Below, piece by piece: positions 15,493 through 23,439 of a stretch of 64,000 nucleotides of DNA. Each line of letters begins with the position of its first letter. Position 1 is the stretch's first letter. The position numbers and the translations under genes were made by a program. The DNA is from Bacteroidia bacterium (GTDB lineage: Bacteria; Bacteroidota; Bacteroidia; Bacteroidales; Paludibacteraceae). The stretch covers positions 1-64,000 of the forward strand of contig SAAO01000013.1 in NCBI GenBank assembly GCA_009929375.1. The letters run 5' to 3'. The notes under the pieces are model-generated. The model worked only from the letters and a program-made list of their open reading frames with translations. It made no database searches and was not told where the DNA came from.

Positions 15493-16386
15493 ATGAAAAG
15501 AACAATAATTCGAATCGACGAAGAACTTTGCAATGGTTGCGAAGCTTGTGTGCAGGGTTGTCACGAAGGCGCGCTGCAAATGATTGATGGAAAAGCACGC
15601 ATGGTGAGCGAACTGTTTTGCGATGGACTTGGTGCCTGTATAGGCGATTGTCCCGTAGGTGCTATTTCGCTCGAAGAACGCGAAGCCGAGCCTTACGACG
15701 AAATTGCAACACTGCAACGAATGATTCCAAAAGGCGAACGCACCATTATTGCGCATCTCAAACATCTGAAAGATCATGGCGAAACGGATTATTTGAAACA
15801 GGCTGTTACATTTCTGCGAGCCAATAATATAAATATCAACTTTGCCGAAGTGCACAATCATGGCGGAGCGGGATGTGCTTCGAAACCTGCTGCAAAACCC
15901 CAGGGCGGTGGTTGTCCGGGTAGTCAGGAAGTGAGTTTTGCTAATCAGAAGCCTGCTGCCAACTTCCGAATGGCTTCTGTCGTTTCAAAACCTGCCGAGA
16001 ATACTTCACAACTTCGTCAGTGGCCGGTACAGCTGCATTTGCTGAATCCTGAAGCACAGTATTTCCGCAATGCCGATGTGGTACTTGCTGCCGATTGTGT
16101 TCCTTTCAGCTTTCCCGATTTTCACAACCGCTATCTGGCCGGAAAAATTCTCGCAATTGCTTGTCCTAAACTCGACACGAACAAAGAGTCGTATATTGAG
16201 AAAATGAAAGCCATGATTCTTTTGTCGAATATCAATACAATTACGGTAGTGAAAATGGAAGTGCCCTGCTGTGGCGGACTTCTACGACTTGCGCAACAAG
16301 CCGTGATTGAATCCGGAAAGCGAATTCCTGTAAAGGTAGCTACCATTAGTATCAGAGGTGAAGTGCTGGGAGAGGAGTGGATTTAG
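15493..16386 (+). CDS. 4Fe-4S dicluster ferredoxin-type protein of the hcp cluster
   Basis: This protein has 297 residues from ATG 15493 (MKRTIIRIDEELCNGC). The upstream ATG at 15469 lies in an inverted repeat and is less likely. The N-terminal ferredoxin domain binds two [4Fe-4S] clusters, with CNGCEACVQGC at about 13-23 and CDGLGACIGDCP at about 44-55. A variable middle follows with GGAGC and GGGCPGS. A conserved C-terminal domain carries EVPCCGGLLRLA, whose CC pair may bind another metal or cluster. It probably passes electrons to Hcp, encoded three genes downstream. This gene partnership is known in anaerobic Bacteroidota and clostridia, but the electron route here is inferred. Confidence 0.85.
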   Translation: MKRTIIRIDEELCNGCEACVQGCHEGALQMIDGKARMVSELFCDGLGACIGDCPVGAISLEEREAEPYDEIATLQRMIPKGERTIIAHLKHLKDHGETDYLKQAVTFLRANNININFAEVHNHGGAGCASKPAAKPQGGGCPGSQEVSFANQKPAANFRMASVVSKPAENTSQLRQWPVQLHLLNPEAQYFRNADVVLAADCVPFSFPDFHNRYLAGKILAIACPKLDTNKESYIEKMKAMILLSNINTITVVKMEVPCCGGLLRLAQQAVIESGKRIPVKVATISIRGEVLGEEWI

Positions 16387-16398
16387 ACCCCTCCCTGA

Positions 16399-16474
16399 CC
16401 CTCCCCAAAAGGGAGGGAACATGCAAATAATAACATTACTGATTATTGAAACTCTGAAACTCTGAAACTCTGAA
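16399..16474. repeat. CCCTCCC palindrome plus 8-bp tandem repeat (TGAAACTC x3)
   Basis: CCCTCCC at 16399-16405 pairs with GGGAGGG at 16411-16417. Three tandem TGAAACTC units (16447-16470) and a decayed fourth follow. No T-run follows the hairpin, so read-through from the ferredoxin gene to the DUF438 gene is expected. Confidence 0.75.
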
Positions 16475-16515
16475 ATACGAAACCCTGAAACGCAGAACCC
16501 AAAATAATAAACAAC

Positions 16516-17745
16516 ATGAGCGAATATATAAACAACTCCGAAGTCAGAAAAGCTAAGCTTAAAGAGCTGATTCTGAAATTACATCATGGCGGACAACAGG
16601 AAGATGTCCGTAACGAACTTTTACTCTCGCTGAGCCAGATTCCTTATGGCGAAGTGGTGGAAGTGGAGCAGGAACTTATTTCCGAAGGCTTACCCGAAGA
16701 AGAAGTGCTTGATCTTTGCGATGCACACTCAGCTGTGCTCGAAGGTCGTGTCGATTTATCGGCATTGAAACCTGTGGCTGCCGGTCATCCCGTGGATGTA
16801 TTCCGTAAGGAAAATGAAGAAATCCGTAATGTGTGTAATGCTATTTTTGCAACTATATCTGAAATTGTACATTCTTCGGACATGCAAATTGGCGACAAGG
16901 TAATGCGTTTGCGCGGATTATTCAATAGTCTGTTCGATGTGGATAAACACTATCAGCGCAAGGAATATCTGCTTTTCCCTTATCTCGAAAAACAGGGAAT
17001 CACCGGACCGCCAAAAGTAATGTGGGGCAAACACGATGAAATTCGCGATCTGATAAAAGGTGCCATCGAAGTGTTGCAAACGCCCGATATAACCAAAGAA
17101 GAATTCGAAGCTGTAGCTGAAATTGTACTTCGTCCTGCAGCCCGTGGCGCTCAGGAAATGATTACCAAAGAAGAAGAAATTCTTTTCCCAATGACACTCG
17201 ATACGCTGACCGATCAGGATTGGTACGAAATCAGCCGTCAGTCCATTGAAATCGGATTTTGTCTCTACGATCCGCAGGAAGAATGGATTCCCGAAGGTGT
17301 GGATACAAGTACCGTAACAACGGGGCACCGCAATGGCGACTTTATGCAGCTATTTACCGGAAGCTTCAATGCTGAGGAATTAACAGCTGTACTGAATGCA
17401 TTGCCTGTGGATATCACTTTTGTGGATAAGGACGATAAAGTAAAATACTTTTCGCAAACGCCCGATCGTGTTTTTCAGCGTAACCGCGCCATTCTGAACC
17501 GTGATGTACGCCACTGTCACCCGCCTGCAAGCGCTCACATTGTGGATAAAATCCTCGACGATTTCCGCAGTGGCCGCCAGAGTCGCGCTCCGTTCTGGAT
17601 CAATATGAAGGGTAAAATGATTCATATCGAGTACTTTGCACTTCGCAACGATAAAGGCGAATACCTCGGCTGTCTCGAAGTTTCGCACGACGTAACTTAC
17701 TACCGCGAACTCGAAGGCGAACAAAGAATTCTTTCGTATAAATAG
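16516..17745 (+). CDS. DUF438/hemerythrin/PAS-domain protein of the hcp cluster
   Basis: This soluble protein has 409 residues in three parts. A DUF438 helical region (about 1-95) comes first. A hemerythrin-like HHE domain (about 95-245) follows, with His and Glu ligands scattered through DKHYQRKEYLLFPYLEK and WGKHDEI. A C-terminal PAS domain (about 285-400) includes LPVDITFVDKDDKVKYFS. HHE domains carry di-iron sites that bind O2 or NO, and PAS domains often hold small ligands. The architecture is well represented beside hcp in anaerobes and is thought to serve NO sensing or repair of nitrosylated iron. There is no kinase or DNA-binding output domain. It is a likely partner in nitrosative stress, but its mechanism is unknown. 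Confidence 0.88.
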   Translation: MSEYINNSEVRKAKLKELILKLHHGGQQEDVRNELLLSLSQIPYGEVVEVEQELISEGLPEEEVLDLCDAHSAVLEGRVDLSALKPVAAGHPVDVFRKENEEIRNVCNAIFATISEIVHSSDMQIGDKVMRLRGLFNSLFDVDKHYQRKEYLLFPYLEKQGITGPPKVMWGKHDEIRDLIKGAIEVLQTPDITKEEFEAVAEIVLRPAARGAQEMITKEEEILFPMTLDTLTDQDWYEISRQSIEIGFCLYDPQEEWIPEGVDTSTVTTGHRNGDFMQLFTGSFNAEELTAVLNALPVDITFVDKDDKVKYFSQTPDRVFQRNRAILNRDVRHCHPPASAHIVDKILDDFRSGRQSRAPFWINMKGKMIHIEYFALRNDKGEYLGCLEVSHDVTYYRELEGEQRILSYK

Positions 17746-17787
17746 TTTTAATCATTATCAAAAGTAAATTCAAATTATGTTCTTTCT

Positions 17788-17801
17788 CCCCCTTTAGGGG
17801 G
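17788..17801. repeat. CCCCC/GGGGG palindrome in gap of the hcp cluster
   Basis: CCCCCTTTAGGGGG forms a 5-bp all-GC stem with a 4-nt loop. It sits 21 bases before the DUF1858 start and has no T-run. It is one of the palindromes found in the gaps of this cluster. Confidence 0.7.
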
Positions 17802-17822
17802 TCGGGGGCCAAATATTCTATT

Positions 17823-18338
17823 ATGGAACTAATAATAACACCCAAATCGAAAGTAATGGATATCATTAATGCATATCCTGAACTCGAAAACGAACTCGTG
17901 AACTATGTTCCCGCATTCGAAAAACTTAAAAATCCGCTTTTGCGCCATACTGTTGCTAAAGTAGCTACACTACAGCAGGCTGCCACCATTGGCAATACCG
18001 ATGTCAGCAAACTTGTCAACCGTCTGCGCGAATTGGTTGGTCAGAGTTTAGAAACCATTCAGCATCAGGAAGGCGAATATAACTATCAGCAACCGGGTTG
18101 GTTCGATGTGAACGAAATTGAACAGGAGTTTGATGTGCGCGAAATGCTGGCTCGTGGCGAACATCCGGTAGCACAGGTTATCGAAGATCTCAAACATTTA
18201 CCCGAAGCCAAAATCTACAAACTTGTAGCTTCATTTATGCCGGTTCCCCTTATCGACAAGGCCAGCGGTCTGGGTTTCACACACTGGATCAGTCCACAAG
18301 CCGACGACCTTTTCGTGATTTATTTCAGAAAGGCGTAA
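17823..18338 (+). CDS. DUF1858 and DUF2249 domain protein of the hcp cluster
   Basis: The protein has 171 residues. The N-terminal DUF1858 domain (about 1-70) has the family opening IITPKSKVMDIINAYPELENELV and a short helical bundle. A C-terminal DUF2249-like domain (about 95-170), WFDVNEIEQEFDVREMLARGEHP through to HWISP, resembles the TusA/SirA-like fold but lacks an obvious catalytic Cys. Both domains often accompany hemerythrin/DUF438 proteins and hcp. No enzymatic role is established. Its place between the DUF438 gene and hcp suggests an accessory function in NO or hydroxylamine handling. Confidence 0.85.
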   Translation: MELIITPKSKVMDIINAYPELENELVNYVPAFEKLKNPLLRHTVAKVATLQQAATIGNTDVSKLVNRLRELVGQSLETIQHQEGEYNYQQPGWFDVNEIEQEFDVREMLARGEHPVAQVIEDLKHLPEAKIYKLVASFMPVPLIDKASGLGFTHWISPQADDLFVIYFRKA

Positions 18339-18435
18339 TTGGTTGCTGGCTGGTTAATTAGTTGATTGATTGAGCTGATTATAAGTTATTAGTATAAAAA
18401 TTATTATATATCACAAACTCTCTTTAAGATTTTTT

Positions 18436-18454
18436 CCCTCTCCTTTGGAGAGGG
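18436..18454. repeat. CCCTCTCC/GGAGAGGG palindrome upstream of hcp
   Basis: The 8-bp stem with a 3-nt loop is followed by GTTAGGGAGGGG, a common companion of this repeat type. It lies about 30 bases before the hcp start and has no T-run. It could affect hcp mRNA stability. The GTTAATTA-type repeat at 18350-18380 sits just upstream. Confidence 0.7.
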
Positions 18455-18482
18455 TTAGGGAGGGGTTATAAAATTAAATAAA

Positions 18483-20153
18483 ATGAGCATGTTTTGTTAT
18501 CAATGTCAGGAGGCAGCCCAGAATGTGGGATGCACGGTGAAGGGAGTTTGCGGAAAAACTCCCGAAGTTGCAGGTTTACAGGATTTATTAGTTTATCAGT
18601 TGAAGGGTCTTTCGGTGCTGACCAAAGCCCTCAGAACACAAGGCGTGGAAGTGTCGTATGCCAACCGTTTTATCGTGGACGGGCTGTTTATGACCATTAC
18701 CAATGCCAATTTCGATTACGAACGCTTTGTTTCTACCGTACGCAAAGGTTTCGATTTGCGTGAAAAACTTGAAGCCCGCCTTGCACAACTCAACGTGGCT
18801 TTGCCTCAATCAAATACCGATATTCTGACTTGGACGGCTGCTACAGCCGAAGAAATGGAAGCCAAAGCTGCCGAAGTAAGTGTGCTGGCCACCGAAAACG
18901 AAGATGTACGCTCACTGCGCGAACTGGTAATTTACGGTCTGAAAGGTATGGCTGCTTATTGCGAGCATGCTTTCAATCTGAATTTCGAAGATGCGGGTGT
19001 GTATGCATTTATGCAGGATGCGTTGGTGGCTACTACCGACGATAGTCTAAACGCCGAACAACTCACTGCGCTTGTACTTGAAACCGGAAAATATGGTGTG
19101 CAGGTGATGGCGTTGCTCGACAAAGCCAATACCACTTCTTACGGCAATCCCGAAATTACCAAAGTAAACATTGGCGTGCGTAATAATCCGGGAATTCTGA
19201 TCAGCGGTCACGACCTGAAAGACATGGAAGAGCTGCTGAAACAAACCGAAGGTACAGGAGTGGATGTATATACGCACAGCGAAATGCTCCCGGCCAATTA
19301 TTATCCCGCATTCAAAAAATACGAACACTTTGTGGGTAACTATGGTGGTGCATGGTGGAGTCAGGTAACTGATTTTGAAACTTTCAACGGTGTAATCCTG
19401 TTTACAACCAACTGCATCGTTCCGCCACGCAAAACCGCTGGTTATGCAGGACGTGTGTATACCACAGGAGCGTCAGGTTTCCCCGGATTTAAGCATATCG
19501 AAGATCGTGTGGACGGACAGCCCAAGGACTTCTCAGCACTGATCGAACATGCAAAAACATGCAAAGCACCTACTGAGATTGAAACGGGTGAAATTGTGGG
19601 TGGATTTGCGCACGCTCAGGTTTTTGCTTTGGCCGATAAAGTGGTGGATGCCGTGAAAACAGGCGCTATCCGTAAATTCTTTGTCATGGCTGGTTGCGAT
19701 GGACGTATGAAAGGTCGCAGCTACTATACCGAATTTGCTGAAAAACTACCACAGGATACTGTGATTCTGACAGCCGGTTGCGCCAAATATCGTTACAACA
19801 AATTGCCGCTCGGCGATATAAACGGTATTCCACGCGTACTCGATGCCGGACAATGTAATGACAGTTATTCATTAGTGGTAATTGCCATGAAGCTGGCTGA
19901 GATATTTAAACTCAACAGCGTAAACGAATTACCAATTGCTTACAACATTGCATGGTACGAGCAAAAAGCTGTGATCGTTTTGTTGGCATTGCTTTATCTG
20001 GGTGTGAAAAATATTCACCTCGGACCAACGCTGCCCGCTTTCCTCTCGCCTAATGTAGCCAAAGTGCTTGTCGAGAATTTTGGCATTGCAGGCATTGGTA
20101 CTGTAGATGAAGATCTGGCTGCATTCCTGCCTGATATGGCCGAAGCAGTGTAA
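18483..20153 (+). CDS. hcp: Hydroxylamine reductase / hybrid cluster protein
   Basis: This 556-residue cytoplasmic Hcp has NO reductase and hydroxylamine reductase activity in characterised relatives. Four N-terminal cysteines in a Cx2Cx8Cx5C pattern (5, 8, 17, 23) bind a [4Fe-4S] cluster. This spacing is the anaerobe (class I) type, not the Cx2Cx11Cx6C [2Fe-2S] type of enterobacteria. Ligands of the hybrid Fe-S-O cluster are visible as NCIVPP, MAGCDGR (the persulfide-Cys region), [10 protein letters not shown] and [10 protein letters not shown]. Length is normal. It is the last gene of the five-gene cluster and is followed by a strong terminator. An in-frame ATG two codons in (18489) is an alternative start. 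Confidence 0.96.
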   Translation: MSMFCYQCQEAAQNVGCTVKGVCGKTPEVAGLQDLLVYQLKGLSVLTKALRTQGVEVSYANRFIVDGLFMTITNANFDYERFVSTVRKGFDLREKLEARLAQLNVALPQSNTDILTWTAATAEEMEAKAAEVSVLATENEDVRSLRELVIYGLKGMAAYCEHAFNLNFEDAGVYAFMQDALVATTDDSLNAEQLTALVLETGKYGVQVMALLDKANTTSYGNPEITKVNIGVRNNPGILISGHDLKDMEELLKQTEGTGVDVYTHSEMLPANYYPAFKKYEHFVGNYGGAWWSQVTDFETFNGVILFTTNCIVPPRKTAGYAGRVYTTGASGFPGFKHIEDRVDGQPKDFSALIEHAKTCKAPTEIETGEIVGGFAHAQVFALADKVVDAVKTGAIRKFFVMAGCDGRMKGRSYYTEFAEKLPQDTVILTAGCAKYRYNKLPLGDINGIPRVLDAGQCNDSYSLVVIAMKLAEIFKLNSVNELPIAYNIAWYEQKAVIVLLALLYLGVKNIHLGPTLPAFLSPNVAKVLVENFGIAGIGTVDEDLAAFLPDMAEAV

Positions 20154-20173
20154 GGAGTAAAACTATTTTAAAC

Positions 20174-20210
20174 AAAAACAGCATTTTCCGTTTTGGAAAA
20201 TGCTGTTTTT
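20174..20210. terminator. Bidirectional terminator between hcp and msrBA
   Basis: A perfect 16-bp stem (20174-20189 and 20195-20210) with a 5-nt loop has T-runs on both strands. It serves hcp on the plus strand and the Msr gene on the minus strand. Confidence 0.95.
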
Positions 20211-20215
20211 TATTT

Positions 20216-21142
20216 TCAAAAAATCTTTCTGTAAATATGACAATAGGGCGTACCGTTTTTCTTGTCATAATATTCCTGATGATAATCCTCAGCCGACCAG
20301 AATTCAGGCGCAGGACGTAGTTCGGTAGCCGGTTTATATCCTTTGTCTTTCAGAATCTGAATGTATTTTTCCACCATTTGTTTCTGTTCGTCGTTTACAT
20401 AAAACACAACCGATTGATATTGCGCACCTATATCGGGTCCCTGACCGCCTACCTGCTCAAAATCGTGCGTTTCGTAGTATAGCTTCAGCAGTTCTTCGAA
20501 AGTAGTTTCCGACGGATCGTACACTATTTCAGTGGTTTCCACATGTCCGGTGGTGCCTGTGCAAACTTCCTTGTATGTCGGACTTTGCGTATGACCGCCC
20601 ATATAGCCTACAGTAGTTTCAATAACTCCTTTGGCTTTCATAAAGTGATATTCGGTGCCCCAAAAGCAGCCCGAAGCAAAATAAACTTTTTCCATTTTTT
20701 GTTTTTTATCGGGTATAAATTTCATTGATATTGAGTTGACACAATGTCGGGTATCTTTGGCCGTGAATCTTTCACCTTCGAATACATGGCCTAAATGTCC
20801 GCCACAGTTGGTACACACAATCTCCACACGGTAACCGTCGGCATCGGGTATACGTTTCACAGCACCGGCTATTTCATCGTCGAAACTTGGCCAGCCGCAA
20901 TGCGATTCAAATTTATCTTCGGAACGATAAAGTGCAGCATCACATTGTCTGCATACATAAGTTCCTGTATCCTTGTTGTTAAGTAATTCGCCTGTAAAAG
21001 GACGTTCGGTGCCTTTGTGAAGAATCACAGCGGCTTCCTGAGTACTGAGTTTATTAAGTTTCATAGGTTTTTTGTTGTTTTCCTGAGCGTTACAGGCAGT
21101 GAATAATGTCACCGCCCAAATTAATAAAAGATATTTCTTCAT
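20216..21142 (-). CDS. Lipoprotein MsrB-MsrA fusion, methionine sulfoxide reductase
   Basis: The bifunctional repair enzyme reduces both R- and S-methionine sulfoxide. I start at ATG 21142, which gives 308 residues and a lipoprotein signal (MKKYLLLIWAVTLFTAC, Cys17). The ORF-track extension upstream would hide this signal. MsrB comes first (about 30-145), with zinc ligands CRQC and CTNC and the catalytic Cys in RHCVNS. MsrA follows (about 150-305) with catalytic GCFWGTE. The lipidated protein should act in the periplasm. The MsrB-MsrA order is the one seen in many Bacteroidota. Its position next to the hcp cluster fits a stress-protection theme, but it is on the opposite strand. Confidence 0.93.
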   Translation of the reverse strand: MKKYLLLIWAVTLFTACNAQENNKKPMKLNKLSTQEAAVILHKGTERPFTGELLNNKDTGTYVCRQCDAALYRSEDKFESHCGWPSFDDEIAGAVKRIPDADGYRVEIVCTNCGGHLGHVFEGERFTAKDTRHCVNSISMKFIPDKKQKMEKVYFASGCFWGTEYHFMKAKGVIETTVGYMGGHTQSPTYKEVCTGTTGHVETTEIVYDPSETTFEELLKLYYETHDFEQVGGQGPDIGAQYQSVVFYVNDEQKQMVEKYIQILKDKGYKPATELRPAPEFWSAEDYHQEYYDKKNGTPYCHIYRKIF

Positions 21143-21221
21143 ATTTGAATGTTTGTAGCTAAGTAATTTATACCGGTTACTAATAAACATACAATCGAAA
21201 ATCTTTGTTCAAAACCTTGTG

Positions 21222-21255
21222 AAACAAAAAAAACGCCTTCACGAATAAAGGCGCT
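21222..21255 (-). terminator. Terminator downstream of the DUF4293 gene
   Basis: CGCCTT (21234-21239) pairs with AAGGCG (21248-21253), with A/T extensions. On the minus strand eight T follow. It closes the wbp/DUF4293 unit before msrBA begins. Confidence 0.75.
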
Positions 21256-21287
21256 TTTACATTCTCTTTTGGGGCTCGGGGTAATTT

Positions 21288-21755
21288 TTATCTGATTCTG
21301 TTCAGCGATTTTACCAAAGCCTCATCTTTTCCAATACCTCTGATAGCCAGAAGATTCAGAATGATATTAATCAAAGGAAAAGCAGTTACAATTTCAAGTG
21401 TCCAGTCGGCATTCAGATTGGCTTTTGCAAACCATATGTAAATAAACAACATTGCGTACCAACCTGCCATAAGTACTGTGTTGAAAAAAGTGAGTCTGAG
21501 TTGCAGCAATCTCTTTTTGAACAGAAATATTGTCACCAATGTAATCAGTGGGATAATGGCCGAAAGAACAGTCAAAGTCCATACATCGTTCTGAAACAGG
21601 TTTCCGGTTTCCAGTATCTGATAAACACCTTTATAATTCATTACATACGATAGGGCAGAGGCACTGTCGAAAAATTCCACCAATGGCGAAAATAAAGTGA
21701 TGGCCGAAAGTACAACCACTGCGAGCAGATATAATGTTTGAATTCTTTGTATCAT
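21288..21755 (-). CDS. DUF4293 family integral membrane protein
   Basis: The 155-residue protein has four predicted TM helices, about 5-25, 50-75, 85-110 and 118-140. The start MIQRIQTLYL at 21755 is the family N-terminus, and the longer frame overlaps the wbpB stop. The family is confined to Bacteroidota and has no assigned function. The gene follows wbpB by 7 bases and is probably read from the same transcript. That need not mean a role in sugar synthesis. Confidence 0.85.
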   Translation of the reverse strand: MIQRIQTLYLLAVVVLSAITLFSPLVEFFDSASALSYVMNYKGVYQILETGNLFQNDVWTLTVLSAIIPLITLVTIFLFKKRLLQLRLTFFNTVLMAGWYAMLFIYIWFAKANLNADWTLEIVTAFPLINIILNLLAIRGIGKDEALVKSLNRIR

Positions 21756-21762
21756 AATCCGG

Positions 21763-22788
21763 TTATTTTTCTTTTTTCCATTTTTCGTCGCGCACAGCAT
21801 AAATGCGTTCGATAATTTCAACTACCTTCAGACCTTCGAGTACATTGGTCGTAATGCTTCCTTTGTCGCTTAGCTTCTCAATCACATTTTCAATCACATA
21901 ATGATGATTCTGAGCCGAACCTTTGTAAAGTCCGTAATCGTTAGGCGGATTCGATGGAGCCAGTTCCGGCATTTCGTAATCTTTCACATGACAATAAGCC
22001 ACTTCGTTCATATATTGTCCGGCTACTTTCACAGTTCCCTGCGAACCGATAATGGTAATACTGCTTTCGAGGTTTGTGTCCCAAACAGCTGTAGAGTAGT
22101 TCAGGCAACCCATTCCGCCATTGATAAAATTGAATGTCACCACGCCACTGTCTTCAAAATCAGTCAGGTCTTTGTGATTGAAATCGGCAAAGTTTCCGCT
22201 GATATTGGTAATATCGCCAAACAGCCAGTACATAATGTCGATAAAGTGCGAGAACTGTGTAAAGAGTGTGCCTCCATCGAGTTTTGCATCGCCGTGCCAG
22301 TTGCCTTTTTTATAATAACGCGAGTCACGATTCCAGTAACAATCGAGTTTTACCATGAAAATATCTCCCAGTGTTCCGTTGTCAACAAGCTCTTTCAACC
22401 ACACTGAGGGTGGCGAATAGCGGTTTTGCATTACGCTGAATACGTGTTTCGACATTTGCAGCGATTTGAAAAGAATTTTTTCAGCATCTGTTTTTGTCAG
22501 CGCAATAGGTTTTTCGAGCACCACGTGTTTGCGCGCCGAGAGAGCTTTAATCGCATATTCAGCATGAAAACCATTTGGCGTACAAATATTTACCACATCC
22601 ACTTCGGGGCATGCTTCGAGTAGTTCGTCAATATTACTGAAGAACTTTTCTTCAATATCCACAAGGCTGAGTTGTTCTTTACTCAATACATCGCACACGG
22701 CAACCAGCTCTGAATCAGGGTTGCGACGAATCATTTCAGCGTGGCGTTTTCCGATATGGCCCTGGCCGATAACTGCAAATTTGATCAT
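21763..22788 (-). CDS. wbpB: UDP-2-acetamido-2-deoxy-glucuronate 3-dehydrogenase (WbpB/WlbA-like)
   Basis: This 341-residue Gfo/Idh/MocA oxidoreductase has the Rossmann motif VIGQGHIGKRH (Gly8, Gly10, Gly13) and EKPIAL with Lys93 of the family active site. The WbpB/WlbA type oxidises C3 of UDP-GlcNAcA, using NAD recycled with 2-oxoglutarate. The specific call rests mainly on the neighbours: an acetyltransferase of WbpD type and an aminotransferase of WbpE type directly upstream. Together they make UDP-2,3-diacetamido-2,3-dideoxy-glucuronate, a precursor for O-antigen or capsule. The dehydrogenase that makes UDP-GlcNAcA (WbpA) is not in the window. DUF4293 follows. Confidence 0.85.
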   Translation of the reverse strand: MIKFAVIGQGHIGKRHAEMIRRNPDSELVAVCDVLSKEQLSLVDIEEKFFSNIDELLEACPEVDVVNICTPNGFHAEYAIKALSARKHVVLEKPIALTKTDAEKILFKSLQMSKHVFSVMQNRYSPPSVWLKELVDNGTLGDIFMVKLDCYWNRDSRYYKKGNWHGDAKLDGGTLFTQFSHFIDIMYWLFGDITNISGNFADFNHKDLTDFEDSGVVTFNFINGGMGCLNYSTAVWDTNLESSITIIGSQGTVKVAGQYMNEVAYCHVKDYEMPELAPSNPPNDYGLYKGSAQNHHYVIENVIEKLSDKGSITTNVLEGLKVVEIIERIYAVRDEKWKKEK

Positions 22789-22814
22789 TTTATTTCTGTA
22801 TATTTTTCTGTTGA

Positions 22815-23387
22815 TTACAAAATTCGTTTTACTCCTTCTTTCGAAATCTCATATTGTTGTCCTGTTTCGGGGCAAACTGCCAAACTATTTGTGTCGAAAT
22901 GTAATTTGTGGCCATATTCGCTTACCCAGCCAGCCTGTCGGGCGGGATTGCCTATCACCAGTGCGTAGGCTTTTACGGGTTTTGTGACCACAGCACCAGC
23001 ACCAATCAGTGCAAACTCGCCAATTTCATTTCCACAAACCACAGTGGCATTGGCCCCAATACTTGCACCACGACGAACCAGAGTAGGAGCGTACTCATTT
23101 TTCCGGTTTACATGGCTGCGTGGATTGATCACATTGGTAAAAACCATTGAAGGTCCCAGAAATACATCATCCTCACAAATCACGCCTGTGTAGACTGATA
23201 CATTGTTTTGTATCTTTACATTTCTGCCCAGTTTAACAGCGGGCGAAATTACTACATTCTGACCGATATTGCAAGACTCACCAATCGTACAGCCACTCAT
23301 AATATGCGAAAAATGCCATATTTTGGTTCCGTTTCCTATTTCGCAGCCTTCGTCGATTACGGCTGTTTCATGTGCGTAGTAGTTCAT
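22815..23387 (-). CDS. wbpD: UDP-2-acetamido-3-amino-glucuronate N-acetyltransferase (WbpD/WlbB-like)
   Basis: This 190-residue left-handed beta-helix acetyltransferase has hexapeptide repeats such as IGESCNIGQNVVIS and LGRNVKIQNNVSVYTGV. The strings CEDDVFLGPSMVFTN and NPRSHVNRKNEY are typical of WbpD/WlbB. The enzyme uses acetyl-CoA to acetylate the 3-amino group made by WbpE. The trimer binds substrates between coils. It lies between wbpE (52 bases upstream) and wbpB (26 bases downstream) on the same strand. The C-terminal region (GHKLHFDTNSLAVCPETGQQY) is a short tail usual for the family. Confidence 0.9.
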   Translation of the reverse strand: MNYYAHETAVIDEGCEIGNGTKIWHFSHIMSGCTIGESCNIGQNVVISPAVKLGRNVKIQNNVSVYTGVICEDDVFLGPSMVFTNVINPRSHVNRKNEYAPTLVRRGASIGANATVVCGNEIGEFALIGAGAVVTKPVKAYALVIGNPARQAGWVSEYGHKLHFDTNSLAVCPETGQQYEISKEGVKRIL

Positions 23388-23439
23388 TGTTATTATTGTT
23401 TCAGAGTTTCAGAAACAGTACTTATAAATTGTAAATGAA

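Noticed and set aside
16399-18454. GC-rich palindromes in the hcp cluster as terminators
   Set aside because: They lack following T-runs and lie between genes of one direction with no matching promoters, so operon-breaking termination is unlikely.
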